Assembly (NCBI RefSeq): GCF_007565055.1
Contig: NC_044560.1
Coordinates: 48,569,030 to 48,633,029 of the forward strand
Reading direction: 5' to 3'
Source: Rhinopithecus roxellana
Taxonomy: Eukaryota; Chordata; Mammalia; Primates; Cercopithecidae
DNA: 64,000 bases
The notes below the pieces were generated by a model. The model was given only the letters and a program-made list of their open reading frames with translations, was not told where the DNA came from and ran no database searches. Of the stretch, positions 47,821 through 59,244 are shown in pieces (within the stretch, counting starts at the first letter, position 1; every line of letters starts with the position of its first letter). The position numbers and the translations under genes are program-made.

Positions 47821-49720
47821 GATACTTCATTGTACAATTCTAAATTTATAATCATGTGAGCACTGCTTGGTGTGGGTGCGTATTGACCATACTGCTACTG
47901 TTCAGCTACTCTCAGGCAATAGCCTAACCTTAGTAGAGGTGTTAAAAAGTAAATTTAGCCACAACCCCTAAAGATAATACTTTTTTAAAATTTTGGTGCT
48001 TAAAACAATATTTTAAGAGTGATACCTAGCAATTCTACAACAATTTTTCTACCTGAATATACATTTTTTCAGTGGAATCTTCTCAATTATTTTTTTCTTC
48101 TTTTTATTCATTCAAATTTATTGTATTAAGCTTATTGAGTGACCTCAGTAATGGGGACTTAATTCCTCTAATGCTTTTGAACTCTCTCTCTCTTTCTACA
48201 AACTCCAGTGCAGGGAAAATAGAGTGACATATATGCATTTATACCAGGTAAATTTGGAAGCATGAACTAGTCATGCTCAGTGCAGCTCCTCCATTTTTCT
48301 TCTTGGGGCACGTAACTTCCAGAAGGCATACATTCTGCCCTGTTCTGATATGCCATGTTTTAATGGGAGACTGCCCCATTAGGGAAGACCTGTAGACTTT
48401 TGGCTATGACTGTAACTAGGTGGGTTAATCTGTGTGATCTGGATCAATATTGGAGGTTTACTGTTCCATGTATAAACTACATCCTCTAACTTAGTCTTAT
48501 CAAAGTAAAGAAAGGAGCCAATACGTTTCGGCCCCTATCTGCTGACTAGTTGTTTAAGAACTTGAGCTATTAATATAAAGGAAAATACTGTTTAGAGGAC
48601 TCCCAAAAGACCACTGGGTTGAGTCTGGGATCATGGTATCTTTGATTCAGACTATTTTCACTTATTTTTCTTGCTGCCTTTTATTTAATAGGTCTTTTGC
48701 ACACTACATTCAAACACTGGAAGAATGATTAGTTTCATACCATGTAACATGTTTATAAACTAGGTTTGCATACCATTCTAAGATATTTTAGGCCTTCAGA
48801 TAATAAATATTGACCTTCACTTGGAACCAAGCCAAGGCTAGTCTGGAGTTGCATGTCTTATCTAATTTTACATTATCTTTGAGGCTTTACATTGTAACAC
48901 CTGCCAATTATGCTTATGAATATTGCAGATCCAGTGCAGCTTCTTCCTTTGAAATAAAATAGATTTTATTTATTTCAACAATAAATTAATGAGCAATTTA
49001 GAAGAAATGTGGGCTACTATCAATTTAGAGATGCAAGTTCTGCTTGTATGGAGAAAGCAGGAAAAATTACCACAAATCCAAAACAAGAAATTCATAGAGG
49101 AAGCGTATTTGTGATGTTTAATTATTGGGAAACAGGCTGGCTCAAAAACAGTGCAAGAGCTATGGCGGCAGATTAGGTAATTGAAGGATGTTTTGTAGGT
49201 GAAGAGAAAACGGAGGATTCAGCAAACATCTTCTTGTTATGGAAATAGCAGTGGATAAACTGAAATACTGGGAAATGAAAAAGTGAGACATGTATTTACA
49301 AAGGGCGTTGAGGTTTCTGAGGCCAAACTAGATCTATGTGAATAGAAGAATAAAAGGGAATTCATCAGAGAAACCCAGAGCTAACTGACCTAAAAGGTGA
49401 AAACAGAAAAATGGAGGATTTGGGCTGAGCATGTCTGATTCATTCTCCCCAGATTTACCAATCAAATAAATCAGTCACTCTCCCTTGGGATATACTGAGT
49501 AAATGGACAGAGAGAAGCCAGAAGTATAAGACTAACTGGGCTATCTCCACCTGAAAGAAAATACAAGAAATGGAGAGAAAATAATTTTCTTCTAATACCT
49601 AACATTGACTCATGTACAATAAGATCAATAAATGAAAACATAAAATTAAAACTCAAGAAAGAAGGGAACAGAAAACCTAGTGACCATCAGGTTTACAATT
49701 GCCACCATTTGGTTTATAAT
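47821..49720. other. About 1.9 kb unique DNA, no gene seen
   Basis: No repeat family or coding region was recognised. A short TC run lies at 48184-48194. Confidence 0.5.
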
Positions 49721-49724
49721 TTAG

Positions 49725-49990
49725 CAAAAATTTTCCTAGAACCTACAGCATACAAGGCACCAGGATAGTTACTGTAGATGAACTGATATAAAAGATATGG
49801 TTTCTGCTTTTAGGAACTTACAGTAAAATGATGAAAAATACATTAAATGAATAACTTTAATATGTAAATGGTAATATAGAGGTATTCACAAGGGACTTTG
49901 AGAGCACTTAACGCAATTTAGAAATGGCTTAGCTTCAGGATTAGCTCTTGGCTTCTTGGCAGCCAGGAGGAAGAGGTAACAATGGTGAAT
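49725..49990 (-). mobile_element. L2 LINE fragment
   Basis: The plus strand has 'gcatacaaggcaccaggata', 'ggtttctgcttttaggaact' and 'tacagtaaaatgatgaaa', the reverse complement of the L2 3' end. The right part is uncertain. Confidence 0.6.
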
Positions 49991-50910
49991 TTTATAAACT
50001 TCAATATCATAAAGAAAAAAAATATAGCAATTCTTCAGGAAAGACCAATGTGTCTTTTTTTTCTGTCACTACATTGGGAAGAAGTTCTTTACATGAGATT
50101 TTATAAGAAACATTGAATGATGTAATGGGTAAAGTTCTCAGCATCAGTTCTTCAGCCCTTGCAGAAGTAGATATCATCTGCTTGTCTTCATGAATTTTGA
50201 CGACAGTAAAGAGCATAATATTGCCGGATATTCATTACCAAACGTGTTGCACAGCAGAATCATTTAATCTTTTAAAAACACGTATTCCTAGGCATCATTC
50301 AATAAGTTCACCTTCAAAATCTTAAATTCTCAGTTTACATTCTGACAATACCTCACTCCTTTTATCTTTTCTTACACTTTTATAACCACTACAGCTGTCT
50401 TTAGACCTTATAGAGAATGCCAATTCATTAATCGTTCCATTTATTCCCAGTTTATTAATTCTCTTCTTAGTTATATTTCTTTTCCTAGGTGATTACTTGG
50501 CTTTCTTGCCAGAATCCTCAACTCCTTAAGCTACTGTAGCACTACACGTCTTCAATCACTGCTTTATAAAAGGTTGACCCTCTGTGACTTCTTTTTAACA
50601 GAAGTTCATAAACACATAGATGCAAGAAAGCATTTTGCAATTGATCAAATAATCTTAAATTATCTTTAGGAAATGTCTCCAAATTATGAGTTAGGACATA
50701 ACAGTGATAAAGAACACAGCAATTGCGTATGACACCTGCTTGCTGTTTATGGTATATAATGGACTGAAAGCTATGTGTGCAACATGCAAAGTACTGCAAA
50801 CTGATAACAAGAGTAGGATGCACTCACCTGTATAATAGTCCTTTCTGCGAGGAACTTACAGGCTACTTGAGGAGATAAAACAGATAACAATAATGAGACT
50901 TATTGAGTGT
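49991..50910. other. Unique DNA, no gene seen
   Basis: Nothing was recognised. Open frames at 50007-50216 and 50542-50823 on the minus strand have no known motif. Confidence 0.5.
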
Positions 50911-50916
50911 CTACCA

Positions 50917-50940
50917 AATTACAAATTTAAATTTGTAATT
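50917..50940. repeat. 24-bp perfect palindrome
   Basis: The 24 bases read identically on both strands with no spacer. The half-site is aattacaaattt. The flanking bases do not extend the symmetry. Confidence 0.97.
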
Positions 50941-50964
50941 ACTAAGCTTCATAATATCCCTATT

Positions 50965-51019
50965 TATCAGGTAGCTTTTGCTATATTAACAAACTACTTC
51001 AAAACCTAGCAGCTTAAAA
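50965..51019 (+). mobile_element. LTR-like ancient repeat, left part
   Basis: 'ttaacaaactacttcaaaac' and 'ctagcagcttaaaa' match the start of the same unnamed LTR-like repeat seen near 35766. It is cut by the MER5A insertion and resumes at 51202. Confidence 0.55.
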
Positions 51020-51209
51020 CGGTCATTCTCAAAATGTGGTACCCAAACCACCTGCATCAGCATCACGTGGGAACTTATTGGAAGTGTAAATTTAGGAACT
51101 TCCATGCAAGACCTATAAATCAGACACTCTGGGAGCTCATTGGTCTATTGTATCAAACACCCAAAGTGATTCTGATGCAAGCTAAAGTTTGGAAACCACC
51201 AACTTAAAA
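51012..51209 (+). mobile_element. MER5A hAT transposon with 8-bp target-site duplication
   Basis: The element body spans 51020-51201, from 'cggtcattctcaaaatgtgg' to 'aaagtttggaaaccacca', with MER5A blocks 'gcatcagcatcacgtgggaa' and 'gtgattctgatgcaagctaa' between. It is bounded by gcttaaaa (51012-51019) and acttaaaa (51202-51209), an 8-bp duplication with one mismatch, as expected for hAT elements. Confidence 0.88.
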
Positions 51210-51405
51210 AAACCATATGTATGTAAGTATTTACATACGTGTTTGTGTGTGTGTGGCGGGGGGAGTGTGTGTGTATACAGAGAGAGAGAGAGAGGACTGA
51301 AAGTCCAATATATATACTGGACTTTGTATGTATGCATCTAGGTATATGTATATACATACATACATATGGTTGTTTTAGTTGGTGGTTCCCAAACTTTAGC
51401 TTGCA
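51176..51405. repeat. Inverted duplication of the MER5A end and adjacent host sequence
   Basis: Bases 51176-51221 and 51361-51405 are near-identical reverse complements: about 45 positions with a few mismatches and one indel. The match weakens but continues inward to about 51239 and 51332. Each arm holds the MER5A terminus, the target-site copy and host 'aaccatatgta'. The spacer is TG-, GA- and TA-rich and includes its own near-palindrome at 51301-51324. Confidence 0.9.
51241..51295 (+). repeat. (GT)n and (GA)n simple repeat
   Basis: GT units interrupted by ggcggggggag, then 'cagagagagagagagag'. It fills the spacer of the inverted duplication. Confidence 0.9.
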
Positions 51406-51445
51406 AAATATATATACATATATATGTATATTCATACATGTAGTG

Positions 51446-51850
51446 GATGATCCTCCTCATTTCAGCTATGTTCCCTCATACATCTGCTAGTGAATTCGCT
51501 GGGATCTGGCTGATCTACACTATCCTCAATTGAGACAGTTCATCTCTGCTCCATGTGGTTTCTCATGCTTTAGGAAGGTAGCCTTGGCTTGCTCACATGA
51601 CAGTTGAGCAGGATTCTAGGAGAGCAAATGGGAGTCCACAAGGTCTCTTTGCTCTAGGGGCCTATGTTCAGAACTGGAACACTTTCACATCTGTCATATT
51701 CTCTTGGCTAAAGCAAATCTCAAGACCAGCTTAAATTCAGGGAGTAGGGAAACAGACTCCGTCTGTTGATGAATGAGCTTCAAAGTCACAGTGCAAAGGG
51801 CAAAGATACAGGTTTGAAAATTGAGGCCATTTTGCCAATGGTTTACAGCA
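51446..51850 (+). mobile_element. LTR-like ancient repeat, right part
   Basis: 'gctgatctacactatcctca', 'catgacagttgagcaggatt', 'catattctcttggctaaagc' and 'ctgttgatgaatgagcttca' continue the repeat that starts at 50965. I recall this consensus as an old TG...CA-ended LTR-type repeat but cannot name it. Confidence 0.55.
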
Positions 51851-51879
51851 TGGCAGATATTTTTATACTTAATATATGT

Positions 51880-51975
51880 AAGAGTAAGAAATTACAGTTC
51901 AGGAAATTTACAAGGTCATCCATTTAAAAAGTGGAAAATACTAAATTTAAACCTAAGCCCGTTTGATTCTGACTG
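51880..51975 (-). mobile_element. MIR SINE relic
   Basis: The plus strand shows 'agaaattacagttcaggaaa', 'caaggtcatccatttaaaaa' and 'ttaaacctaagcccg', reverse-complemented MIR. Confidence 0.55.
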
Positions 51976-51989
51976 ATCAGATCATGTAC

Positions 51990-52370
51990 AAATAACTATA
52001 ATATAACATAGTATGTGCTAAGTAGAATAAAGGCCCAGAAAAGAGATTAAAATAGTTCAAAAGACAGAGAGATGATTTCTGGCTGGAGAGATCAGAAAAT
52101 TCTCAATGAGAACAATGGAATTTGAAGGATAAGCAATGTAGGAAGTGAAATAAGTTTGAGCATAAAACAAAACATGTGTGGAAAACTACAAAAATTCCAT
52201 TGGTAAATACATGAAAGTTCTTCTAGCTGAAGTTTAGGGTATTTAAAAAGGAAAAGAAAGAGATACATTTAGAAAAATAGTGACCAACATGGAGAACTTT
52301 GAATACCAAGGTAAGGAGTTTGAACTTGAAGATTTTTGAGTAAAATTTATTAAAATAAGGTGTTATCACA
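51990..52370 (-). mobile_element. L2 LINE fragment
   Basis: The plus strand includes 'tttgaataccaaggtaagga' and 'gtttgaacttgaagattttt', typical of reverse-complemented L2 upstream of its 3' end. The left part is purine-rich and diverged. Confidence 0.55.
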
Positions 52371-53885
52371 TAAGTTCCAAATTATTTATCTACATGAAAA
52401 TTATCTTTTTGTGGATGTATCCATGGGAAACATTTTACTTTGGAGTGACCTTCCACCCATTATTTTCTAACTGTCTTCCATTCTCTTTAAGGAAATATTC
52501 AGGGAATACAGATTTAAGAAGCTAATGCGGCCTTATTCAGATCTGATATTTAATAGCTGGGGGGTTGAGTTAGGTGACACTTTCCTTAAATCAAAGTTTC
52601 CCTACTGGGCCTATGCAGTGTCATTTTTGACTAAACCTCTCAGCAAGCTGGGAAGCCATATTGATTCTGGAGTGACTGAAGGCCACTCCTGAAGGTGGTT
52701 GCTTCAGGGCAGCCTACTGTGTTCCTTCATTCCAGTGTGCTATGTAAACATTAAGCATTATTTTTTTCTATGTGTTCCATATGTATGAGTTAAGAGGCAC
52801 CACTCTAGAGGCATTCTGTGACCAGGCTCCCAAAGCACAGGGAACGGGGGGATACCTATAAAACTCCATAACTATGAAGAGACCCTGGGTACATCCCAGA
52901 AATGTGTTTGTATTTTGAAGACTCCTAAGTGACTCTAATAGCCCACAAAATTTGTGAATCACTATCGTAGAAAGCTTCTATCCAGTAACCGTGTCTTCTA
53001 ATTTCTGGTCTTTGGTTCATGACAAACTATAATGGGGAATGTAATGGGTCCCATACCACTCCACTTCTGAACTCAGCCCATATAATGGGTTTTCTTAACT
53101 AAGCACCTACACAGGCTTTCAATTTCACCTCGCTTCATGCTTCTACTCCATGAGCCACCTTTGGGATAACCTGAATTCTCTGAGAAGGCCAAACTCGGGA
53201 AGAACACAAACAGATATCCGAACACATGTTTTGATTTGCATGTGGCCCCGGAGCCTCATGAAAGACAGCCTAAATCCAGACCCGTAGCTGTACACTAAAC
53301 TGGAGCTTTGTGAAGACAGCTGAACTGATGGAGAATAAATTAAGTTTCCTGAGAGAAAAATTACACTAAGAGAAGTAGCCTGGCAGAAGGAGACTGACTG
53401 TTGGAGACAGCTGTGGTTTCACTTACACCAGCAGATTCCATTTGAACATGCTCACATCTACAGCTTCCCTTACCACCCTTAACTTGAGTCACCTGTGTAT
53501 TCTGGGAAGACGACTCACTTGAAGAGGAAAATGGTGTCACAGGGGCACATCAGCTCTGTTTTAGAAGCCCCCACTGGAAGAGCTGGCCTTTTCAAATGGA
53601 AAGAGCTGACCCAGTGAAGGAATCCCAGAGGCAGATGCAGGGGAGAAGTAAGCAATAGGATGAACACTTGTCTGAGAGAGATGGGGTGCCATTGTCTAGA
53701 GGAGGTCAGGAAGGGCCCAGACCATGGCATAGACAGCAATTTGTTAGTGGCAGCATGATAATGGAAGAGCTGGCTTTCCATTCCATAAAGGGTAAGGTGA
53801 CTGTAGACAATGGTGGAATGAAAGGTTTTAAAGATACAGAAAGCTTTGATTATATAAATTAATTAATTTTAATATAAGCTAGGTT
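52371..53885. other. About 1.5 kb unique DNA, no gene seen
   Basis: Segment 52785-52970 ends 'gactctaatagcccacaaaa' and 'gtgaatcactatcg', faintly like a MER5 or related hAT element, not firm enough to call. Open frames at 53515-53781 (minus) and 53668-53862 (plus) overlap on opposite strands and look non-coding. Confidence 0.4.
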
Positions 53886-53889
53886 TTGA

Positions 53890-54005
53890 GTGATTTAAAG
53901 GTACAAAGTACTGTTCTAGACCATGGATTTTTGTCAGTAATCAAAACTCAAAAAAGAGAATATCTGTTATTAGGGAATTTACATTTTAGTGTAGATTTTT
54001 TATAT
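53890..54005 (-). mobile_element. L2 fragment
   Basis: The plus strand has 'gtactgttctagaccatgga' and 'gggaatttacattttagtgt', reverse-complemented L2 3' end. Confidence 0.5.
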
Positions 54006-54369
54006 GGAAAATCGTGTCTCCTCTGCAATACCTAGCCAGAACAATTGAATGTAAGGATCTATGGCAGGTAGTTGTAGAAGGGTAAGTAATAAAGCTGTAT
54101 TTCTGGTTAATCAAATTAGTTGGAGCTCAAAGCTTTGAGACTCAAGGTATTATTACTTGCCAATGAAGAAATTTTAATATTATCTCCAACAAAATACATT
54201 TTAAAAGGCAAAAATTTTTAAATCATAAAATATATTCTAGTGTATGACCCAAACATTTGGGGACTCTCTCTTCTGGATTACTTCAATCACTCATCACTGT
54301 ATAAATACATAGAAACAACAACTAACTTGAAATCTATTCTGACCATGAACTTTGACTGAATCATTATTT
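54006..54369. other. Unique AT-rich DNA
   Basis: Nothing recognised. Confidence 0.45.
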
Positions 54370-54720
54370 TAGCTGTTTGATAAGTACTGGGAATAAAAAG
54401 ATTAACAGAACACAGCCCCTACCTTCAATAGGCTCATGATGCACAAGCATAAATCCATAACAAATCCAAGGAATATCTACAGAAATCCACTTGTTCTGAT
54501 TAAGGTATGTGCAAATTTCACTCTATCTGTGGGAATTCAGGTAAATACCTGAATAAAGGAAGTACCATTTGTGCTGGTTCTTGAAGCACAACCCAAACTG
54601 AAGTCTATCGGTCAACCAAGGAGACAAGGGGTATCCCTGCCTAGAGAAGCAGAAATTGCACAGAAGTAGTCACATGGAAAAAGGTGGAATATGCAGCGAA
54701 CCACAAAACAGTTTAATATG
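54370..54720 (-). mobile_element. L2 LINE fragment
   Basis: The plus strand shows 'tgataagtactgggaataaa', 'cccctaccttcaataggctc', then 'ttcttgaagcacaaccc'. This is the order of reverse-complemented L2. Confidence 0.6.
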
Positions 54721-55717
54721 GCTAGAAAAACTGGATACATAATATCTTTTCCCTAGATTTCTCCAGGCTTGCTTCAATGTATTATAGGTTCTAACCCTGA
54801 GATGTGCCAATGATGGGCAGTTTGAGGTTGCATAATGTTAGGATGCTTACTTTGAAAAGGCTTATTTTTACCCAATATTTTATACAGAAATTTTGTATTT
54901 TGAATGTCTGTATTTTCTGTCTTGCATATATGCACATGATTTTTCAATAATAATGTCACAATAAGTACTTTGTGCTTACCCATCCTATCTGCTGAGTAGT
55001 AGAAGTTCTTAGTAGATTGTTCATTTGCCTACTCACCCAGCAACTATGTCTGAGCATGCCTAAAGGCTAACCAAGCCTTTTCATGATTAGTTAGAATGAC
55101 TACAGGGGCTACTAAATTAAGGCAGTGCTATTTGAAGACCCAGCAGGTGTAAATACATGCACTAAATCACAATGATTACAGTTAGGAAATCATCTTCTGC
55201 TACCCCCATTTCACCATTTCAGGACAGAGGTAAGTAAAGATGGATTAAACAGAACTTTAAATGTGGAACAACAGGATAGGAGTGATTGGAGATGTCCTAG
55301 AACCTCACTCCAAATTATAGCTCAAACACAGCAATTAGGCTGGATGGAAAAGAACTTCAGCAACTGTGGAGTGTTATGAAGACAGTGAGAAAGAATTTTA
55401 TTTGTTATTCGTAAAATACTTCTCTCTAGACTTGTACTGTTCAATACAGCAGCCACTAATAAAATGCAGCTGTTTAAATTTAAATTTGTTTTAATTAAAT
55501 CTGTTTAAATTAAAATGCAGTAGAATTTAAAATTCAGTCCTCAATTGCATTCTTTCAAGTTCTCAATAGCCCTATGTAGCCAGTTACTCCCTTTTGGACA
55601 GCACCTAAGTGGAACATTTTTTATCACAGAAAAGTTCTATTGGGTAACTCTGCTCTAGATTATATCTTAAGTGAGACATTCATTTATGTATTAGATCAAA
55701 AGGGAAAAATTATACAC

Positions 55718-55790
55718 TTCTATTGTGTGTAGACCAAATGTTTCTATTGTGTGCCTACACAATACTTCTATCATGTATCTACCAAATAAG
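55718..55790 (+). repeat. Degenerate 24-bp minisatellite, three copies
   Basis: Units begin ttctattgtgtgtagacc (55718), ttctattgtgtgcctaca (55742) and ttctatcatgtatctacc (55766). Similarity is clear at the start of each unit and weaker at the end. Confidence 0.75.
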
Positions 55791-55876
55791 TTTCATGCCC
55801 TGTGCTCGACAGGGAATGGCAGAAGAAAGAGCATGTGGAGGACCCCATGTTGATGAACTTTAATGAACTGTTGGGT

Positions 55877-55941
55877 TTTTTTGTTTGTTTGTTTGTTTGT
55901 TTTTTAGTTTTGGGTTTTGTTTATTTGTTTGTTTGTTTTTT
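55877..55941 (+). repeat. (GTTT)n simple repeat
   Basis: Two blocks of GTTT units are separated by 'ttttagttttgggttttg'. No Alu is attached. Confidence 0.9.
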
Positions 55942-56289
55942 AACCTCCTTGGGGCCCAAGAGCATATTACACAGTAGAAGTTCAATGAATGTTTGTTGAC
56001 AAAGGTATCAGTTGGTCTAAATTAGTGATTTTCAATCAAATCCTTTCTTGACCATTTTAATATCCAATCTGCTGCAAAATCCATTAGTACAATCAATCAA
56101 ACCATACTGTAAAGACATCCAAATCCCACCAGATCACTAATTTTTCAATGGAGAGCTTTTCACAGGACAAATGCCACAGTGGGAAAAAGATATTAAGATA
56201 TATTGGAATTCATTTTCCTCTTATTCTTCCTAGAGGATGCAATTACTCTTTACAAAGACCTTGAAAATCACTGCATTCCCAGCCTTGTC

Positions 56290-56605
56290 ACCCATGAAAA
56301 TGGTTTACTCACTCATGACAAATATGCCTTTCTCTCCCCTACCTCTGAACATCCCCTTACACAATTCCCTTGCCCTAGTATGCTATTTCCCCCCTTCCCC
56401 AATTTCACCTATAAAATATACTCTTCTTTAAGGACCTGGTTATATCTTTATTTTGATTGAGTTTCCTCCTCCCTCACTTACTCTAAAGGAGTCTCTTCCC
56501 CTCTAATTAAATCTCTGCTCAACAGAGTTCCTCAGCATTTAGCATAAGGTCTTACTCATAATTGGTCCTCAGTAGATATTTGATAAATGAAAGTATGAAT
56601 TCTAT
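56290..56605 (+). mobile_element. L2 LINE 3' region
   Basis: Pyrimidine-rich 'tttctcccctacctctgaac', 'tcagcatttagcataaggtc' and 'cctcagtagatatttgataa' follow sense L2 ending in its 3' tail. Confidence 0.55.
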
Positions 56606-56659
56606 AGAACTGAAAAATAAGTTTATGATTATAAATGTTGGTAATTTAAAGTTTTTGAA

Positions 56660-56790
56660 GTACTTTTAACATATTTTGTTTATCTTCACAAAATTTTCCT
56701 GAATTACATGTCACTATACCCATTTAACAGATGAGAATATTGAGGCTCAGACAAAGGTGTGTCACTCTCTGTCTCAATGTAGATGGCACA
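56660..56790 (-). mobile_element. MIR SINE relic
   Basis: The plus strand shows 'atacccatttaacagatgag', 'aatattgaggctcagacaaa', then a degraded 'ggtgtgtcact', reverse-complemented MIR core. Confidence 0.75.
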
Positions 56791-57420
56791 CTCAATGGGC
56801 TATGTGAAGACAGTTGAATGAAAGTACTCTATGTAGAGTTGTGAGCAGGGATAGGAAAGCTCCTGAAGGTTTCTATATAAGAAGCATTAACACCCTCATG
56901 CCTGAAAGGACAAGGGGAGAAAGCTATTATAAGAACTTGGTGACAGTTATGCTTATAAGAGAGCCACACTCTCCCATCCAGCTCCCAAGAGCAGAGAGCT
57001 CTTAAGGCCTTGCCCAGTAGTTTGTAAGCAGTTAGGGGAAGGTAAAGGAATACCTTGAATTCTTTACCTTTCTCTGATGCTTCCTATTCCCCAAATCCAA
57101 CAGAAAATAGAGAGCAGGATAGCCTGAGAGATGCAGTGCTTGGAGACCAGCCTCACGGGACCCATGGGGAGGCACAGGGATGAGAGTATTCTGATGGAGA
57201 ATGGATGTAGAAAGAAAACCAGATTTTATCCAGTATTTAGTCATGCAGCTCTTAGGTTACAGACCATGATAGTCATGCAGCTATTGGGTTACCACCCAAA
57301 ACTTCTGTTCATTTTACTATGCTTCAGCTTTGGCACATAAAAAATAACTCTTTGCCAAAAAAGTATGTGTTTGTGTGTCACATGTGTGCATGTTATATTG
57401 TCTCAGTTAAATTAAAACTT
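56791..57420. other. Unique DNA with a short tandem duplication
   Basis: 'agtcatgcagct' recurs 32 bases apart at 57239 and 57271, with 'ggttac' following in both. No gene recognised. Confidence 0.5.
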
Positions 57421-57424
57421 CCAT

Positions 57425-57640
57425 AAAATATAAGTATCATCTGTGTGACCCTGAGCAAGTGACTTAAATATATAGACATTAGTTTCCTTATCTGCAAACT
57501 AGTAACAATAGTACCTCTCATGGTGTGGAATTAAATAAGAAGACATTTATTAAATGCTGGCATGGCATTTGGCACAGGGTAGGTGCTTCATATATTTCAG
57601 TCCTTTATTATTTGTATAACCATCCACAGGGCCTAGTTAA
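57425..57640 (+). mobile_element. MIR SINE
   Basis: 'catctgtgtgaccctgagca', 'agtgacttaaatatatagac', 'ctgcaaactagtaacaatag' and 'gcacagggtaggtgcttcat' give a nearly full sense MIR. Confidence 0.85.
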
Positions 57641-57829
57641 CACTAGAACCTCAGTAAATATAGATTGATCAAATAAAAATTAATCAAATGAACAAATCAG
57701 GAAATAAATATGATCAGAGTGTCTTGGGAATATATAGAAAGAAGTTTCTCTCTATGGCCAAATTATAAATTTAAGTTGTTGCAGGTTGTTTCTGTAGAAA
57801 TTATGCCATGAAGGAAATAGAAGATAAAA

Positions 57830-58110
57830 TATACCCCCTTCCTTTAGGAGATCCCTGCCTATCAGGAAAGAAGGATATTTAAGCAGCCTATTACAACATA
57901 GTTTGAGAAGTGGTTGAATACAAGCAGGTGAAACCTGGAAAAAGGAGTCAGTGCTTGGGGAATCAAAGAAATCTTCAAAGAGAAAGTAACATTTGAGTTG
58001 AGCTTTACAGAATAAGAGTGTGTTTGAAGAATGAATGAAACAGGGTAAAAGACAATTCCAGGAAGAGGAAAAAGATGAACTGTGAAATTAAAACAGAAAA
58101 TGTGTGCTAG
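57830..58110 (-). mobile_element. L2 LINE fragment
   Basis: The plus strand shows 'tttgagttgagctttacaga', 'gacaattccaggaagagg' and 'agatgaactgtgaa', typical of reverse-complemented L2. Confidence 0.6.
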
Positions 58111-58871
58111 ATCATGTCAAATTTTCCATTAACTTCACTTACAAACGTAAGTGAGAGAATGGTCCAGAAATATAGTTCTAAGCACCCCATCATGAATGCA
58201 GAGTTTCTTTGAAGATAATTTTATCTTAAAATGTCATGCCAGTGTTGCATTCTGTGCCACAATGTATTAGTGTTTTAACAGAAGAAACTGTTTATTTCCA
58301 CATTTTCTTTAAAAAAGGTGGGACAGATGTATAAGGCTTATATAAGATCTTTACAAATGTGAGTTACATTATTATTTACAGACTTTAAACTAGAGTTGGA
58401 AAAGTATGGTTAGTCACTCTGGCCTTTTCAACCCCATGGGAAAATTGGTTTCCATGCTCTCTTCTTCCTTCCAATATTGGTCCAAGTTCAGCGATCCAAT
58501 GGCTCATCGCCATTTAAAGCAAGGATGAGAAAGTGCCTCTCAGTTTGGCAATAGAGTTTGGGAATTGGCCAGCCCAACTCACTTCAATGATTTTAATGCA
58601 AAGCACTCAGCAAATTAAACTTGTTGATGATAAAATACTTTCCATTTGCCCCCAGTGTTGGCACTTTTATGGAAAGTTTTACTTCCAATGAAAGAAAAAT
58701 GCAAACTAAGAATATGTATAGTTCCCAAACTCACAAGGACAGCCTTGAGGCAAAGGGCAAGATAGAGTTGTGCAACAAGTGGTCTGTCTCTTCCATCTCC
58801 ATTCCAAGAGAAAACTTTCATTGGGTAGAACCTAAGCATGAGATTTCCACTTCAAAGAGAGGATGTAACTT
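58111..58871. other. Unique DNA, no gene seen
   Basis: Overlapping open frames on both strands at 58615-58983 have no known motif; the plus-strand one ends inside the AluY. Confidence 0.5.
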
Positions 58872-59165
58872 AAAATATAAGACTTCTCTGCCGGGCGCAG
58901 TGGCTCAAGCCTGTAATCCCAGCACTTTGGGAGGCCGAGACGGGCGGATCACGAGGTCAGGAGATCGAGACCATCCTGGCTAACACGGTGAAACCCCGTC
59001 TCTACTAAAAATACAAAAACTAGCCGGGCGAGGTGGCGGGCGCCTGTAGTCCCAGCTACTCCGGAGGCTGAGGCAGAATGGCATAAACCCGGGAGGCGGA
59101 GCTTGCAGTGAGCTGAGATCTGGCCACTGCACTCCAGTCCGGGTGACAGAGCGAGACTCCGCCTC

Positions 59166-59227
<62 letters not shown>

Positions 59228-59235
59228 CTTCTCAT
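58872..59235 (+). mobile_element. AluY (AluYRa-like, Old World monkey) with duplicated target site
   Basis: The Alu body with pure poly-A tail spans 58890-59191 and carries the same cercopithecid-type blocks as the copy at 6917. The left flank aaaatataagacttctc (58872-58888) follows a tt. On the right the same sequence reappears as aaaatata, an expanded TA run, then gacttctc. The Alu has a three-base loss at 'ggcagaatggc' relative to 'ggcaggagaatggc'. Confidence 0.9.
59192..59225 (+). repeat. (AT)n microsatellite
   Basis: Seventeen AT units lie between the Alu poly-A tail and gacttctc. They appear to be an expansion of the 'atata' in the 3' target-site copy. Confidence 0.95.
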
Positions 59236-59244
59236 CTTTCACTT

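Larger units (their letters stand above)
54721..56200. other. Unique DNA with a small minisatellite and (GTTT)n
   Basis: A degenerate three-copy 24-bp repeat lies at 55718-55790 and (GTTT)n runs at about 55877-55941. Direct repeats of 'ctgtttaaat' and 'taaaatgcag' occur at 55458-55520. No gene recognised. Confidence 0.5.

Noticed and set aside
52785..52975. Possible MER5/hAT element
   Set aside because: Only the last 40 bases resemble the family, the left terminus is not recognisable and no 8-bp duplication was found.
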